Made by a program: the position numbers and the translations under genes. From assembly GCA_009829735.1 (NCBI GenBank), contig CM020618.1:30356894-30420893 (forward strand): DNA of 64,000 nucleotides, given 5' to 3'. Source of the stretch: Pyropia yezoensis. Lineage: Eukaryota; Rhodophyta; Bangiophyceae; Bangiales; Bangiaceae. The notes under the pieces were generated by a model. The model was not told where the DNA came from. It searched no databases and saw nothing but the letters and a program-made list of their open reading frames with translations. Below, piece after piece: positions 42,256 through 52,204 of this stretch; within the stretch, counting starts at the first letter, position 1, and the number at the start of each line of letters is the position of its first letter.

Positions 42256-43776
42256 ATGGTGGGCGCACAGGCGGTGGCTGCCCTGGCTGTCACGTGCACT
42301 GGGCAGCCGACGGATGTGGCGGCCAACGGCAAGGCGCCGCACGACGCGTCGCCGTTGGCGTCGTCGTCGGCGGCGGTGGCGATGGCCGCCATGGTGCCCG
42401 GCGGCGTGCCGATGGGGGTGAAGGCGGGCGACGGTCCTCCTGGAGGCCCCGCCGGCGGTGGTGGGGAGCCGCTCAAGGTGGCTGCCCCGCCCGCCGACGC
42501 CGCGGCGCGGCGGAGGCGGGCGAAAAAGGAGCGGAAACGGGCACGCAAGGCTGCCACTGCGGAGGGGCAGGCGCCCGACGCCCGTCGATACGCCGACGCC
42601 GCCGACGCCGCCGACGGGGAGTCACCCCCCGACGCTGGCCAGACGCCCGCCACTGGCGCCCCCCCCAAGTGCCAGACGGATCCCCCCAGCATCCCCGTCG
42701 CCCGCTTCTTCCCGTCGGGCGTGTTCCCCGCCGGGGAGGTGCAGGCCTACCGTGACGACCGGGCGGTGCGGACGTCGGCGGCCGAGGAGCGGGAGCGGGC
42801 GCGCATCGACGGGGACGTTGTCAACGCCCTGCGCCACGCGGCAGAGGCGCACCGGCGGGTGCGCGGGTACATGGCCCCCCACATCCGGCCGGGCGTCAAG
42901 CTCATCGACCTGTGTGAGCGCCTGGAAGGCGCCAGCCGGTCGCTCGTCGGCGCGCACGGCCTTGACGCGGGGATTGCCTTCCCGACAGGGTGCTCGGTGA
43001 ATCACGTGGCCGCCCACTACACGCCCAACAGCGGGGACGACACGGTACTGGGCGCCGATGATGTGCTCAAGGTGGACGTTGGCACCCACGTGGGTGGCCA
43101 CATCATTGACAGCGCGTGGACGGTCGCGTTCCACCCGCGGTTTGAGCCGCTGCTGGGCGCCGTGCGTGCCGCGACCGACGCGGGCATTGTCGCCGCGGGC
43201 ATTGACGTGCGGGTGGGGGACGTGGGCGCCGCCATCCAGGAGGTGATGGAGTCGCACGAGGTGGAGCTCGGCGGCGTCACGCGGCCCATCCGGTGCGTTC
43301 GCAACCTCAACGGCCACAGTGTTGGGCGGTACGCCATCCACGGCGGCGTGGCCGGCGTGTCGGTGCCGATCGTGCGCACCGGCAGCGCCACCGCCAAGAT
43401 GGAGGAAGGCCAGTGCTACGCCATTGAGACGTTTGGCACCACCGGCCGCGGCTACGTTGTCGAGGGCGGCGAGTGCTCCCACTACATGCGTCGGGACGAC
43501 GTGCCCCGCCGGGTACCGCTGCGGCTTGCCCGGTCGCGGTCGCTGCTCGCCACGATCGATCGGGAGTTTGGGAAGCTCGCGTTTTGCCGCCGCTACCTCG
43601 ACCGCCTCGGCGAGCGGCGGTACATGCTGGGCCTCAAGGGGCTGTGCGACGCGGAAGTGGTCGACCCATGCCCGCCGCTGCTGGAAACCCCTGGGAGCTA
43701 CGTTGCTCAGTTTGAGCACACCATCCTGCTGGGGCCGACCAGCAAGGAGGTCCTCTCCCGGGGGGAGGACTACTGA
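42256..43776 (+). CDS. METAP2: Methionine aminopeptidase 2 (MetAP2, M24 family)
   Basis: Removes the initiator Met from nascent proteins in the cytosol using two metal ions. Single exon, 506 residues, ATG at 42256. The N-terminal ~120 residues are low-complexity and include a basic block ([17 protein letters not shown]) like the polylysine region of eukaryotic MetAP2. The catalytic domain is complete. The metal ligands are Asp274 (KVDVGTH), Asp285 (IIDSAW), His354 (NLNGHSV), Glu391 (AIETFG) and Glu487 (QFEHTILL), with the same spacing as the human enzyme except for a 4-residue insertion before Glu391. It ends in SRGEDY, the family C-terminus. A Pro or Ala at the P1' residue is the usual type-2 substrate preference. 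Very secure. Confidence 0.96.
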   Translation: MVGAQAVAALAVTCTGQPTDVAANGKAPHDASPLASSSAAVAMAAMVPGGVPMGVKAGDGPPGGPAGGGGEPLKVAAPPADAAARRRRAKKERKRARKAATAEGQAPDARRYADAADAADGESPPDAGQTPATGAPPKCQTDPPSIPVARFFPSGVFPAGEVQAYRDDRAVRTSAAEERERARIDGDVVNALRHAAEAHRRVRGYMAPHIRPGVKLIDLCERLEGASRSLVGAHGLDAGIAFPTGCSVNHVAAHYTPNSGDDTVLGADDVLKVDVGTHVGGHIIDSAWTVAFHPRFEPLLGAVRAATDAGIVAAGIDVRVGDVGAAIQEVMESHEVELGGVTRPIRCVRNLNGHSVGRYAIHGGVAGVSVPIVRTGSATAKMEEGQCYAIETFGTTGRGYVVEGGECSHYMRRDDVPRRVPLRLARSRSLLATIDREFGKLAFCRRYLDRLGERRYMLGLKGLCDAEVVDPCPPLLETPGSYVAQFEHTILLGPTSKEVLSRGEDY

Positions 43777-44056
43777 TGGGTAGGGAAGCCCCCTCCCTCC
43801 TACAAACGTTAGAGGTTGCGCATGGCACTGGGCCATGACACGTGTGAAGATCCCAAATGTAAAAAATCAACCACTACGATGAAGTGAAAATACGACAAGA
43901 TTTTCTGTTTTTACAACCCATCAACGTTGGCTCTCCACGGCGTAGCTCACGCCTGGAGGCTACTGCGTCACTTGCCGCCTCCAACAGCCACAGTACCCCA
44001 TGCGGCCGCTACGGCCCACCACCCCAGACGGCGCGCCCGTTCCCCATGCGCCACCA

Positions 44057-45600
44057 CTACTGCGCCTTGGCTGCCCGCAGCGCCGCCGTATCTGGTCGTT
44101 GCAGCGTCGAGCCCGCCCGCGGCGGCCGCGCGGCGACCCCCCGCAGGGAGCTGTAGCCCGCGGCGAGCGTGGGCGGCGCCAGCAACGCCAGCGCGCCAAA
44201 GGTGGTCGTCAGCCGCCAGCCCACCCAGAAGCGCACCAGCACGGCCGCCACGCCAACGAGGCACGCCCCAAACGCCGTCGTCGATAGCGTCAAGGCTGGC
44301 GAGGGGGACGCGTCACCGCCGGCGCCGCCGCGCTCCACCGCCATGGCGCCCGGCCGGGTGGCCAGGGCGACAGCAAACGCCGCCAGCGGCGCCAGCACCG
44401 CGGCGACCGCCACGGCAACCACCACGAACGGGGGTCCCCGCCGGGGGGGCGGCATGGGGGCGTCAAACTCCGGGAGCAGCCCGTGGGGCACCCGCAGGTC
44501 AAACTCAAAGACGCCAGGTGTGCGAGTCGACGGCCGCCGATGGGTGGAGGAGGCCCCCAGCGAGGCTGCCGAGGAGGCCGTCCACGTGACGCCGCGGGGG
44601 ATGGCGGCGTCGCCAATCAAGACCGTCCACACGTAGGTGGTGTCCGGCGTCCAGAAGGACGGGTTCGCTGCCATCAAGCGTTTCAATGACTGCAAGTGTG
44701 GAGGGGAGAGGAATCAAAAGCAGTCACCAAAATAAAATGCCAGGAGAGCCATGAGGTTCGTACGTCCCGAGTCGAGGGTTCTTGAGTGTGAGTGGTTGTA
44801 CAAAGAAAGCGGGTTGGCTGCCCACGAAAAGGACGGCACAACCAGTAGCAACCGCACAGGTAGAATAGGCTTAGCGCCAGCACGGCACCAGCGCCCACCA
44901 CCCTGATCACTTGGCGACGACCACCCCCCCCCCCGGCCTCCCCGTTCTCAAAGCCGCCTCCAAAACGCACCAGTTCCAAGTGCATCTCCTCCCCCCGGGG
45001 CTTCATCACGTGCACGCTCTGGCGCTCCCCCCCCGCCCCCCCCTCCCCCCCGCGCCGGACAAACCGCACAAACGCCTGCGCGGGCGCCAGCGGCTCCCCC
45101 GCCCCATCCACCACTGCTGCCCGGACGGTGAGGCTGTCCCCATCATCCAGCTGCAGAGGTGGCCCCGGTGCGGTCGTATCCACCATCCCCGCATCCGATA
45201 CGCGGGCGGCCAGGCGGTGGCGCGCGACGCGCTCGGGCCCCGCCGCGTAACTGACCCGCGCGGACAGGGCGGTGACTCGGCCAGCGGGGGGTGCGGCCGC
45301 CGCGGCCGCAGCATCCGCGGCCGCCGCCACGTCGGACGCAGCGTCCGCGGCAGAGGCGGCCGCCGCTTCCTCGGCAGCCGCGGCCGCCGCGTCGGCCGCG
45401 GCGGCGGCGGCCGCCGCTGCAGCCGCCGACGCATCCACGGCAGCCGCCGCCGCGGCATCTGCCGCCGCGGCAGCGTTCTCCGACGAATCCGCATCGCCGC
45501 CGTCAGTGGCGGCGGCGGTGGGCGCGCGGGCGGCCACCGCCAGCAGGGCCACGACGCCCAGCGAGAGCGCGAGCGACCGCGCCAGCCGCCGCCGCGCCAT
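44057..45600 (-). CDS. RPN2: Ribophorin II / Swp1 subunit of oligosaccharyltransferase (2 exons)
   Basis: A non-catalytic subunit of the ER oligosaccharyltransferase that N-glycosylates nascent proteins. Exon 1 45600-44971 and exon 2 44689-44057, phase 0, 420 residues, ending in TAG. The 281-bp intron (44690-44970) has donor GTGCGT and acceptor CTTGCAG. The N-terminus is a signal peptide (MARRRLARSLALSLGVVALL), followed by an Asp/Ala-rich segment of about 75 residues. The lumenal beta-rich part contains VHVMKPRGEEMHLELS and TTYVWTVLIGD. LPEFDAPMPPPRRGPPF corresponds to the family's F-x-x-P-E-K-R-P-P motif before the membrane region. Three hydrophobic segments follow. The length lies between yeast Swp1 and human RPN2. 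Family assignment is good on architecture; per-residue identity is low. Confidence 0.8.
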
Positions 45601-46569
45601 GGTGCAGGCCGCTAGGGGGCGGTGGGACAGCGCTGGGGCAGGTCCTACAGGAAGACGAGATGCTGGAGCTCCGCTGCGCGAGATGGAGGGGCAGGGGGTT
45701 GGGGGGGTAGGGGGGGAAAGGCAAGCCAAGGCGGCGAGACGCTCGAGGGCCGGTGGTCGCTTCGTCCTGGCCGCGGATCAGGGCTGCGGGCGGGCGGGGG
45801 GGCGTCGCGTCGAGCGGGACACCGTCGGGGCCAGAGCCCCTTGGCGTGAACCGTATCCCCTCGATGAGGGACTTGTAGAAAAGACTTTGTCATCCTTTCG
45901 CACTGCTGACACTATTGCACCACAGTCCGTTGCACTTGTCTCAGAGGAGTTATACTTCGCGTATCCAGAAAGAATTTCTTTACTTGCAATTGGTTCTTGC
46001 TTGAGAACGCCTGCACCGCCCCGATTGCCGTCGCCGCCGCGACACGGCAGTCCCGTCGTCGCTGCTCGTTTTCTTTTGCTTGGCGGCGGAACGCGACGTC
46101 ACGCAGGCACACGCCTCCGCGGCGCATTGCGCGGCGTGCGCCCGCGCCCTGTTTCGCGGCCTGTTGGCGCGACCAGCTTCAGCACCAGCTGGTTGTGGCC
46201 GTCCATTGCGCTCTGCAGGGGTGTGGGGTGAGCTTGTGCTCGCCATCCAACAACCCCTCTCTCGCCCTCTCCCAAGCTCTTTTCTTGTTCACTCGCTCTC
46301 ATTGCCTTGCCCTCTTTCCATTGCTTCTCTTGCCTCTGGGGCCTTTTTTTTCCTCTCCCCATCTTTGTTTTGTTTCTGTGTGTGGGCCCCTTTTGCCGCG
46401 CCTGAGGCCGCGAGAGCCCCACGCCCCCGTGGCTGCTCCTCTGCGTGCCCCGGGCACCGCCGAGGGGGTGTGCACGTGCCCCCCTGCCCGAGCGCCGCGG
46501 GGGTGGTGCGGCCGGGGCCGCGTCGGCGGCCGCTGTGGGCGGTGGCGGCGGCGGTGGCGGCCGTCGCGC
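45601..46569. other. Divergent promoter region
   Basis: Between RPN2 (-) and the homeodomain gene (+). GC falls at 45860-46080, and T/C-rich leader DNA occupies 46250-46390. An open frame in phase with the homeodomain gene extends back to 45997, but its translation is not protein-like. Confidence 0.5.
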
Positions 46570-49500
46570 ATGGTCCCCGCAGCGGTGGACGTGGAGGGGG
46601 GCCTGGGCTGCGACCCCGACGATGGGGGGGGCGTCAGCTGGGCGACCGCCTCTGACTGGGTGGACGGCGGCGGTGCCATGGCCGACTGCTCTGTGGTAGA
46701 GGCGTGCCTCCGGCCCCCCTCGCCCGTCTGTGGCAGCGGCAGCGGTGGCGGTAGCGGCTGCGGCGGCGGTGGCGGTGGTGGCGGCGGCAATGCCGGTGCC
46801 GGTGACGGTCGGGCGGGCTCGTCAGACAGCGCTGCCGTCGGCGACGGCAGCGCCGGCAAATTGTCCTTGAGCGGCCCCGGTGCCAACGCGGCCGCCGCCA
46901 CGACCAGCACCGGCGGGCGTGGCACCGGCGGCCGCGGGGCGGTGCCCTTTTGGGCGGGCGGCCTCGTTGCGTCTGCGCTGGGTGGCGCCGCCGAGGCGGC
47001 AGTCCCCTCGGCCGCCGCGGATAGCCCGCCGCCGCCGCGGTTGGGGGTGGTGGCGGTGCCCGCCCCTGTGGCGGTGGTGGCGGCGGTGCCTCCCGTCGCG
47101 GTGGTGGCGGCGCCCCCCCCCGTGCCCGTGCTGCCACCGCCCGCCCCCGCTCGCAGTGCCACCGCCACTGCCGCTGTCGCCGCCCTGCTGGCGCCTGGAG
47201 CGGTCGCTCCGTGGCCAACGCCGCCACAACCGCCGCCGCCAACTGTGGTTGCCGCGTTGCCGCTGCCGCCGCTGCCGACGGCTGCACCCGTGGCCGCGCC
47301 GTCCGCGGCCGCGGCCGCGGTGACGCCGGCGCCGGTGCCGCGTCCGCGCGCAGGGACAGCAGCCGCCGCATTGCCTACTGACATGAAGACCGTGCCAGTA
47401 GGCACAGCATCGGCCGCCGCGCCTGTTGCTGCCGCCGCCGCCCCAGCTGCCGCCGTTGCCGCTGCCGCCCCCGCCGTTGCCGTGGAAGCCGCCACTGCCC
47501 TCGCCGTGGCCACACCGCAGCTGGCACCCCCAGTGGCAACCGCGCCGCTCCCTATCTCGCCGGTGCGCCCAGCTGTGGCAGCGCCCCCCCCCCTGGTTGC
47601 TTCTACCGCCTCTGTTGTACTTGCCTTGCCGGCTGCCTCCCCGGCTGCCCCTCCCTCCGCTGCTGTGCCTGCGCTGGCGACCGCGCCGGCGGCCGACCCG
47701 TCCGCCGCTGATGTGCCGGCCTCGTCTGCCGCCGTCCCCGCCGTGCCGCCAGCCGCGGCCGCTGCGCCCGTGGCGGGAGCGGCGGGGTCTTCCCCCTCTC
47801 CCGCCGCCCGCTCGCGCCAGTCTGGGTCGTCCGCCCGCGCCTCTAAAACGGGGCGCACCAAGAAGAAGCAGAAGCGCTACCACGGCTCCGCCGACCAGTT
47901 GGCGGTGCTCAAGACGGTGTTTAGCAAGCAGCCGTCGCCGCCACTTGACGTGCTCCAGGGGCTGGCTATGAAGCTAGGGATGCCCATGTGCAGCGTGGTG
48001 CTGTGGTTTAAAAACCGCCGCGCGCGGTTCCCACCTGCGGGCGCGCCGCTGCCGGCAAGGGCTGCGGCAGGTGCTGCAGCGGGCGAGGGGGACCCGTCGC
48101 CGCCGGGCATGCCGGGCTGCGGCGCTCCAGCTGGGGATGCTGCTGGTGAGACCGCTCCTGGCGCGGGCGCCGTCCCTGTCGTTACCACCGCTGCTTCTGA
48201 TGTCGCGGTGTTGCCACCAGCGGCGGCGGCAGCCGTGGCCAAAGCGGCCGCTGCTGGGGTGGTTGGCTGCTGCGTAACGCCAGAAGCCATCCTCGCCACC
48301 TTGGCCGCCGCTGACTGCGCGGGGCCGCTTGCCAACAAGGACGGCGAGGCGGTGGCGGCGACCGCGCTCCCCTCTTCGGTGGCGTCAGCGGAAACCCCTG
48401 TGGCTCCCACCGTCGGTGGTTCCACCGGAGGAACCGCCGGGGCCCCCACAGGCGGCGCGGCCGCCCCCTCGGCAGACGGTGCGCGGGGAGGCAGCGCCAG
48501 TGGGGGCACGGCCGCCGCTGCCTCCACTCCCGCGGCACCCGTGACGGCCAGTGGTAAGCGGCGGCCTTACGTGCGGTCGGGCATCTACTCCAAGCGTGCG
48601 CGGGAGCAGCTTCTGAGCGACGCGGCCGTGGCAGCCGCGCTCTCCGCTGCCGACGAGGCAACGGCCCACGCGACAGCAGAGGCGGGAGCCGCTGCTGCTG
48701 CCGCCGCAGCCCTGGCCGGCTCTGGGGCGGAAGCGCGGAGGGCGGGCACCCCCCGCGGCGCCAGAGGGGCGGCGGTTGACACGGATGGCAGCAGCAACGG
48801 CTGTGCGGCGGGCGCGGCGGGGAGGCTGACGAAGCGGCGGCGGCGGCCGCCGGGACACGAGAAGGGGGATGGAGGCGCTCTCCACCATCCCGACGACGGC
48901 GAACCCCCGTCGGGGTCGTCAGGGGGGGTGGCGGCGGCCGCAGCGTCGGCGCGCGCCACCGCGGGCGACCCGACGACGGCATCGGGCTCAGAGGGCACGG
49001 GCGGCGGCGGAGGGGGCGGTGGGGGTACCGCCGGCGCCCCCGCCGTCCACCCCCTGCTGGCGCTGGTGCCGGCAGACCCCCGCCCGCCGCCGACGGTGGC
49101 GCCGCCCAGCGCATGGCGCGGGGGCATTGAGCCCGCCACGGGCGGCAATCCCTGCACAGCCTGGTCCCCCGCCACATGTGCGGCGGCGGCGGTCGCGTTT
49201 GCCGCCCGGGCGGGCGAGTCGCGCGCGGCGCTGGCGGCGGTGGCCGCGGCGGCCACCGCCTTTTTTGTCGACGGCCGCCGGGGGGGGGGGGTCGTTGCCG
49301 CCGCGCCTGCGGCGGACCCCACCACCGCCGCCGCCGCAGCCACCGCCGCTGCCGACGCTGCTGCTGCCGCGGCCGCTGCTGCCGACGCTGCTGCTGCCGC
49401 AGCCGCCGCCGACGTTGCGGTTGCTGCTGCGGACGGTGGTGGCGGCGTCGGCGGCGGTGACGGCGGTGGCGGTGGCGGTGGCGGCGGCAACAGCGGCGGC

Positions 49501-49902
49501 GCCGGTGCCGGCGCGCTTCCGGCCGCGGCCGTCAACAGCGACGCGGACGCTGCCGCCGCCGCCGCGGGTGTGGCCTTCACCGCCGCATCCGGGCTGATGG
49601 ACGCGGTCGCCCTGGGCAGCCTCTCTGCCGCGCTCGCCCGTCTGGATGATGTAATGGACAGCCTGGGCGGGGGCGGGAGCGGGGGCGGGGGCGGTGGCGG
49701 TGGCGCGGCGGTGGCAGGCTGGCCGCCGCGGGGCACCGCCGCCGCGACGGGCGGGGACGGTGCCAGTGCCAGCGGCACGGACACGTCGTGCAGCGGAGGC
49801 CGCGGCGGCACGGGGGGGCTGAGCGCGGGCTCCCGGGTGCTGCTGCGGGAGTTTTTGCTACGCCTGTGGACGGGGCAGGCGGCGCACTTGGTGGCTGACT
49901 GA
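46570..49902 (+). CDS. Large homeodomain transcription factor
   Basis: A single exon of 1110 residues from the ATG at 46570 (a second in-frame ATG at 46678 is possible). The only recognisable domain is a homeobox at about residues 431-487: a basic arm GRTKKKQKRYHGS, helix 1 LAVLKTVFSKQ, and recognition helix SVVLWFKNRRARF with the invariant W-F-x-N-R-R. Homeodomain proteins bind DNA and regulate transcription, so nuclear location is expected. Spacing between helices is near the typical 60 residues, so it is not obviously a TALE type. The flanks are Ala/Pro/Val- and Gly-rich with two small basic blocks (KRRPYVRSGIYSKRAREQLL near residue 662; LTKRRRRPPGHEKG near 755) that may be nuclear signals. 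The C-terminal helix (SGLMDAVALGSLSAALARLD) is a second conserved-looking element. It is about ten times longer than the domain itself. Confidence 0.8.
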   Translation: MVPAAVDVEGGLGCDPDDGGGVSWATASDWVDGGGAMADCSVVEACLRPPSPVCGSGSGGGSGCGGGGGGGGGNAGAGDGRAGSSDSAAVGDGSAGKLSLSGPGANAAAATTSTGGRGTGGRGAVPFWAGGLVASALGGAAEAAVPSAAADSPPPPRLGVVAVPAPVAVVAAVPPVAVVAAPPPVPVLPPPAPARSATATAAVAALLAPGAVAPWPTPPQPPPPTVVAALPLPPLPTAAPVAAPSAAAAAVTPAPVPRPRAGTAAAALPTDMKTVPVGTASAAAPVAAAAAPAAAVAAAAPAVAVEAATALAVATPQLAPPVATAPLPISPVRPAVAAPPPLVASTASVVLALPAASPAAPPSAAVPALATAPAADPSAADVPASSAAVPAVPPAAAAAPVAGAAGSSPSPAARSRQSGSSARASKTGRTKKKQKRYHGSADQLAVLKTVFSKQPSPPLDVLQGLAMKLGMPMCSVVLWFKNRRARFPPAGAPLPARAAAGAAAGEGDPSPPGMPGCGAPAGDAAGETAPGAGAVPVVTTAASDVAVLPPAAAAAVAKAAAAGVVGCCVTPEAILATLAAADCAGPLANKDGEAVAATALPSSVASAETPVAPTVGGSTGGTAGAPTGGAAAPSADGARGGSASGGTAAAASTPAAPVTASGKRRPYVRSGIYSKRAREQLLSDAAVAAALSAADEATAHATAEAGAAAAAAAALAGSGAEARRAGTPRGARGAAVDTDGSSNGCAAGAAGRLTKRRRRPPGHEKGDGGALHHPDDGEPPSGSSGGVAAAAASARATAGDPTTASGSEGTGGGGGGGGGTAGAPAVHPLLALVPADPRPPPTVAPPSAWRGGIEPATGGNPCTAWSPATCAAAAVAFAARAGESRAALAAVAAAATAFFVDGRRGGGVVAAAPAADPTTAAAAATAAADAAAAAAAAADAAAAAAAADVAVAAADGGGGVGGGDGGGGGGGGGNSGGAGAGALPAAAVNSDADAAAAAAGVAFTAASGLMDAVALGSLSAALARLDDVMDSLGGGGSGGGGGGGGAAVAGWPPRGTAAATGGDGASASGTDTSCSGGRGGTGGLSAGSRVLLREFLLRLWTGQAAHLVAD

Positions 49903-52204
49903 CCCACCACTGGCGGTGGGGGGGGCGGGGGAAGGAGGCGAATCCCATCCACCATCCGGACGGGGCTGGGGGGGGTGCGGCCGGTTGCCCTCGCATAGTG
50001 GGTGATGTTAGAGGATCTGCGGGGCGGTGCGAACGATGGCGGTACGCGTGTCGGGAGACAGAGGGTGTTCCCGCGTTGACATGCCGCATCTTTTTTCCGC
50101 CGAGGAACTGTAGATGAGTCATGTTCGACATCGTCCAGCGTGGGTGATGATGCATGCGTTACGCTTCCCTTGTCGCCGTACGCGCCCTCGCACGGTGGCA
50201 GGGACCTTGCTTGCTGGACAGGTTCGTCCTGACACCACGTTGTCCTTCCAACAAGGACCCGCCACTTGACATTTGACTCTGCCCCCTCAGACTGAGTGAG
50301 GTCTGTTGTCCTGGTCGCTTCGTGGGAGGCACAGACAAAGAGGGCATGAACGACCCGTCCTGCCCACACACGGCGGTTCCTGGTTGGCAGCCACGCGTCC
50401 TGGAATCTGCAACGGACCGCCAGCAAGAAACTGCTGCCACGCACACACCCTCGCACAGGAAAGCAAGCTGGCAGTGGATACACATACAGTACATACCTCA
50501 GAGTTCCCTCGCGCGTAAACTGCTGGGGTGTCATTTTGGAAGCGAACCACGTGCTCGAGGCCTACCTTGGCCGGTGCGTAGCACAGCACGGCCCCTTTCT
50601 GAGCAGCACTCAGTGACCAATCAGCGACCCACTTTGCTCGTATGACTCCTCGAAGGGGCTATCTCATTGGTGGCCCTCCGCAGAGGGTCGGCCTGCAGAG
50701 AAAACGCTAAGGATGCAAAAAAAAGAATTCACGCGGTCCTACAGGCCCCCAGTGGAGCGTGTGCCGCGTCCCCGGCGCGAAGGTCATTCCAGTGGCGCGT
50801 CAAGACTGGCGCGCCGCGTGTTGAGGACACATGGGCTTTGGCCATGACAGGCTGAAGCTGTCGCGCTGGCAGACTCCGCCTCCGCGTTAGCTGACGATTA
50901 CTTTGGTGGCCTACTTCGCGTTCCGCCTCCGCCGGCCAATGAGAACAGGGCGCGCCGATGGGCGTTGCCGCGGCGCCAACCCGCAGTCCTCTCGCAACGT
51001 CGACGTCGTAATTGCTCGAATGGTCCCTCTCCCCGATGTCCGTGGGCGACCACCGAATGGCAGCCTCTGGGGAGAGGATGCCCCGCGATGGCGGTGGGTT
51101 CAACCACACCTAAAATGTCTTTGTTGACCATCGGCCGCCTCTCAATCCTCCCAATGCCAGCGGCGGGTGTGTCCAGACACCGGTCGACAACGGTCATCTC
51201 AGAAATCCCCCGGCGCAGCCGGCTAGGCCCATTGCTGTCAGGCGCAGCTGAGTGCACACCCAACGCCAACCACATGGGGAGGGCAGGGGTTTCTTGCCAG
51301 GCTCTGCCTACCGCGAGAGTGCCACACCTCGCCACACTTCGCGTGCCGTTAGGGGGACGGGGCAACGATTCAGAACCCCTTTCTGGAAAACGCTCCAAGA
51401 ATGCCGCGCGCAGGAGACCGCACTGGGGGAGGGGAATATTTTGGACCGGGCCCCTCCGAGAGGCCTGGCTGGCAAGGGTGAGTTGCCCGGGCCAACAAGG
51501 GGCGCGCCTTTTGAGGGGCGGGGGCAGATCAACAGAGCCACGCGGCAGTTGGCCCCTCTCACCGCCTGCGGCCCGCCCCCCCCCCTTGCGCTCGTTCAGA
51601 CAGGGGACGCGGGCGTGCGTGTGCGAAAGGGCCAGCCGGTCTTCGACCGACGAGAGGCGTGCGGGGCCCGCACGAGCGCGCTGTGGGGACCAGGAGTGGC
51701 GGGAACACTGCAAGAGGGGCAATCTACCTTTTGGAAGTGGACGACGGGGGGGGGGGCGGGAGGACCTGGCGTACCTTCCAATCGACGAATCCAGACGGGA
51801 CGTTACCGCATGCCAGCGCACCCCAGTGCCGCCGCCGGTCGTCGTACATACATATTTCCGGTGTGTCTCGCCGGCCCAACCACGCGAGTTGCTCTCGAGT
51901 ACTGTACGCCACGGTGCGGCTATCTCGGACATCCCGTTGTCCGTGTGCCACGCGTGTGTACGTGGTTGCGAGCGGCCGACCGTTGCTGGTCACGCGTGAG
52001 TGCGAGGTGGGGAGGGGAGGGAGGGGGAATCGAGTGACATAGTGCCACGGCCGACCACCTTTGTTCTCTCTGCGTGAGTTTCAAGCCCTCTCGGGCTCTC
52101 CTGGGATCCCTCGGGGGTGCGCCGGCAGCTCACGGAAGTGGTTTGGGCTCTTTCAGCCGCCCGAGTGGACGGCCTCCCCGCGCCGCCACTCCTGTCGCAC
52201 CGCC
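49903..52204. other. 2.3-kb intergenic region with repeat-like, lower-GC DNA
   Basis: No gene recognised. Open frames (minus 51932-50898, plus 51252-52037) have mixed composition without a domain. A block near 50375-50440 (GGTTCCTGG-TGGCA, then GCCAGCAAGAAAC) resembles 11715-11760, and GGTTCCTGGTT also occurs at 18847. These may be remnants of one dispersed element. The last 150 bp form the leader of the kinase gene. Confidence 0.4.
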
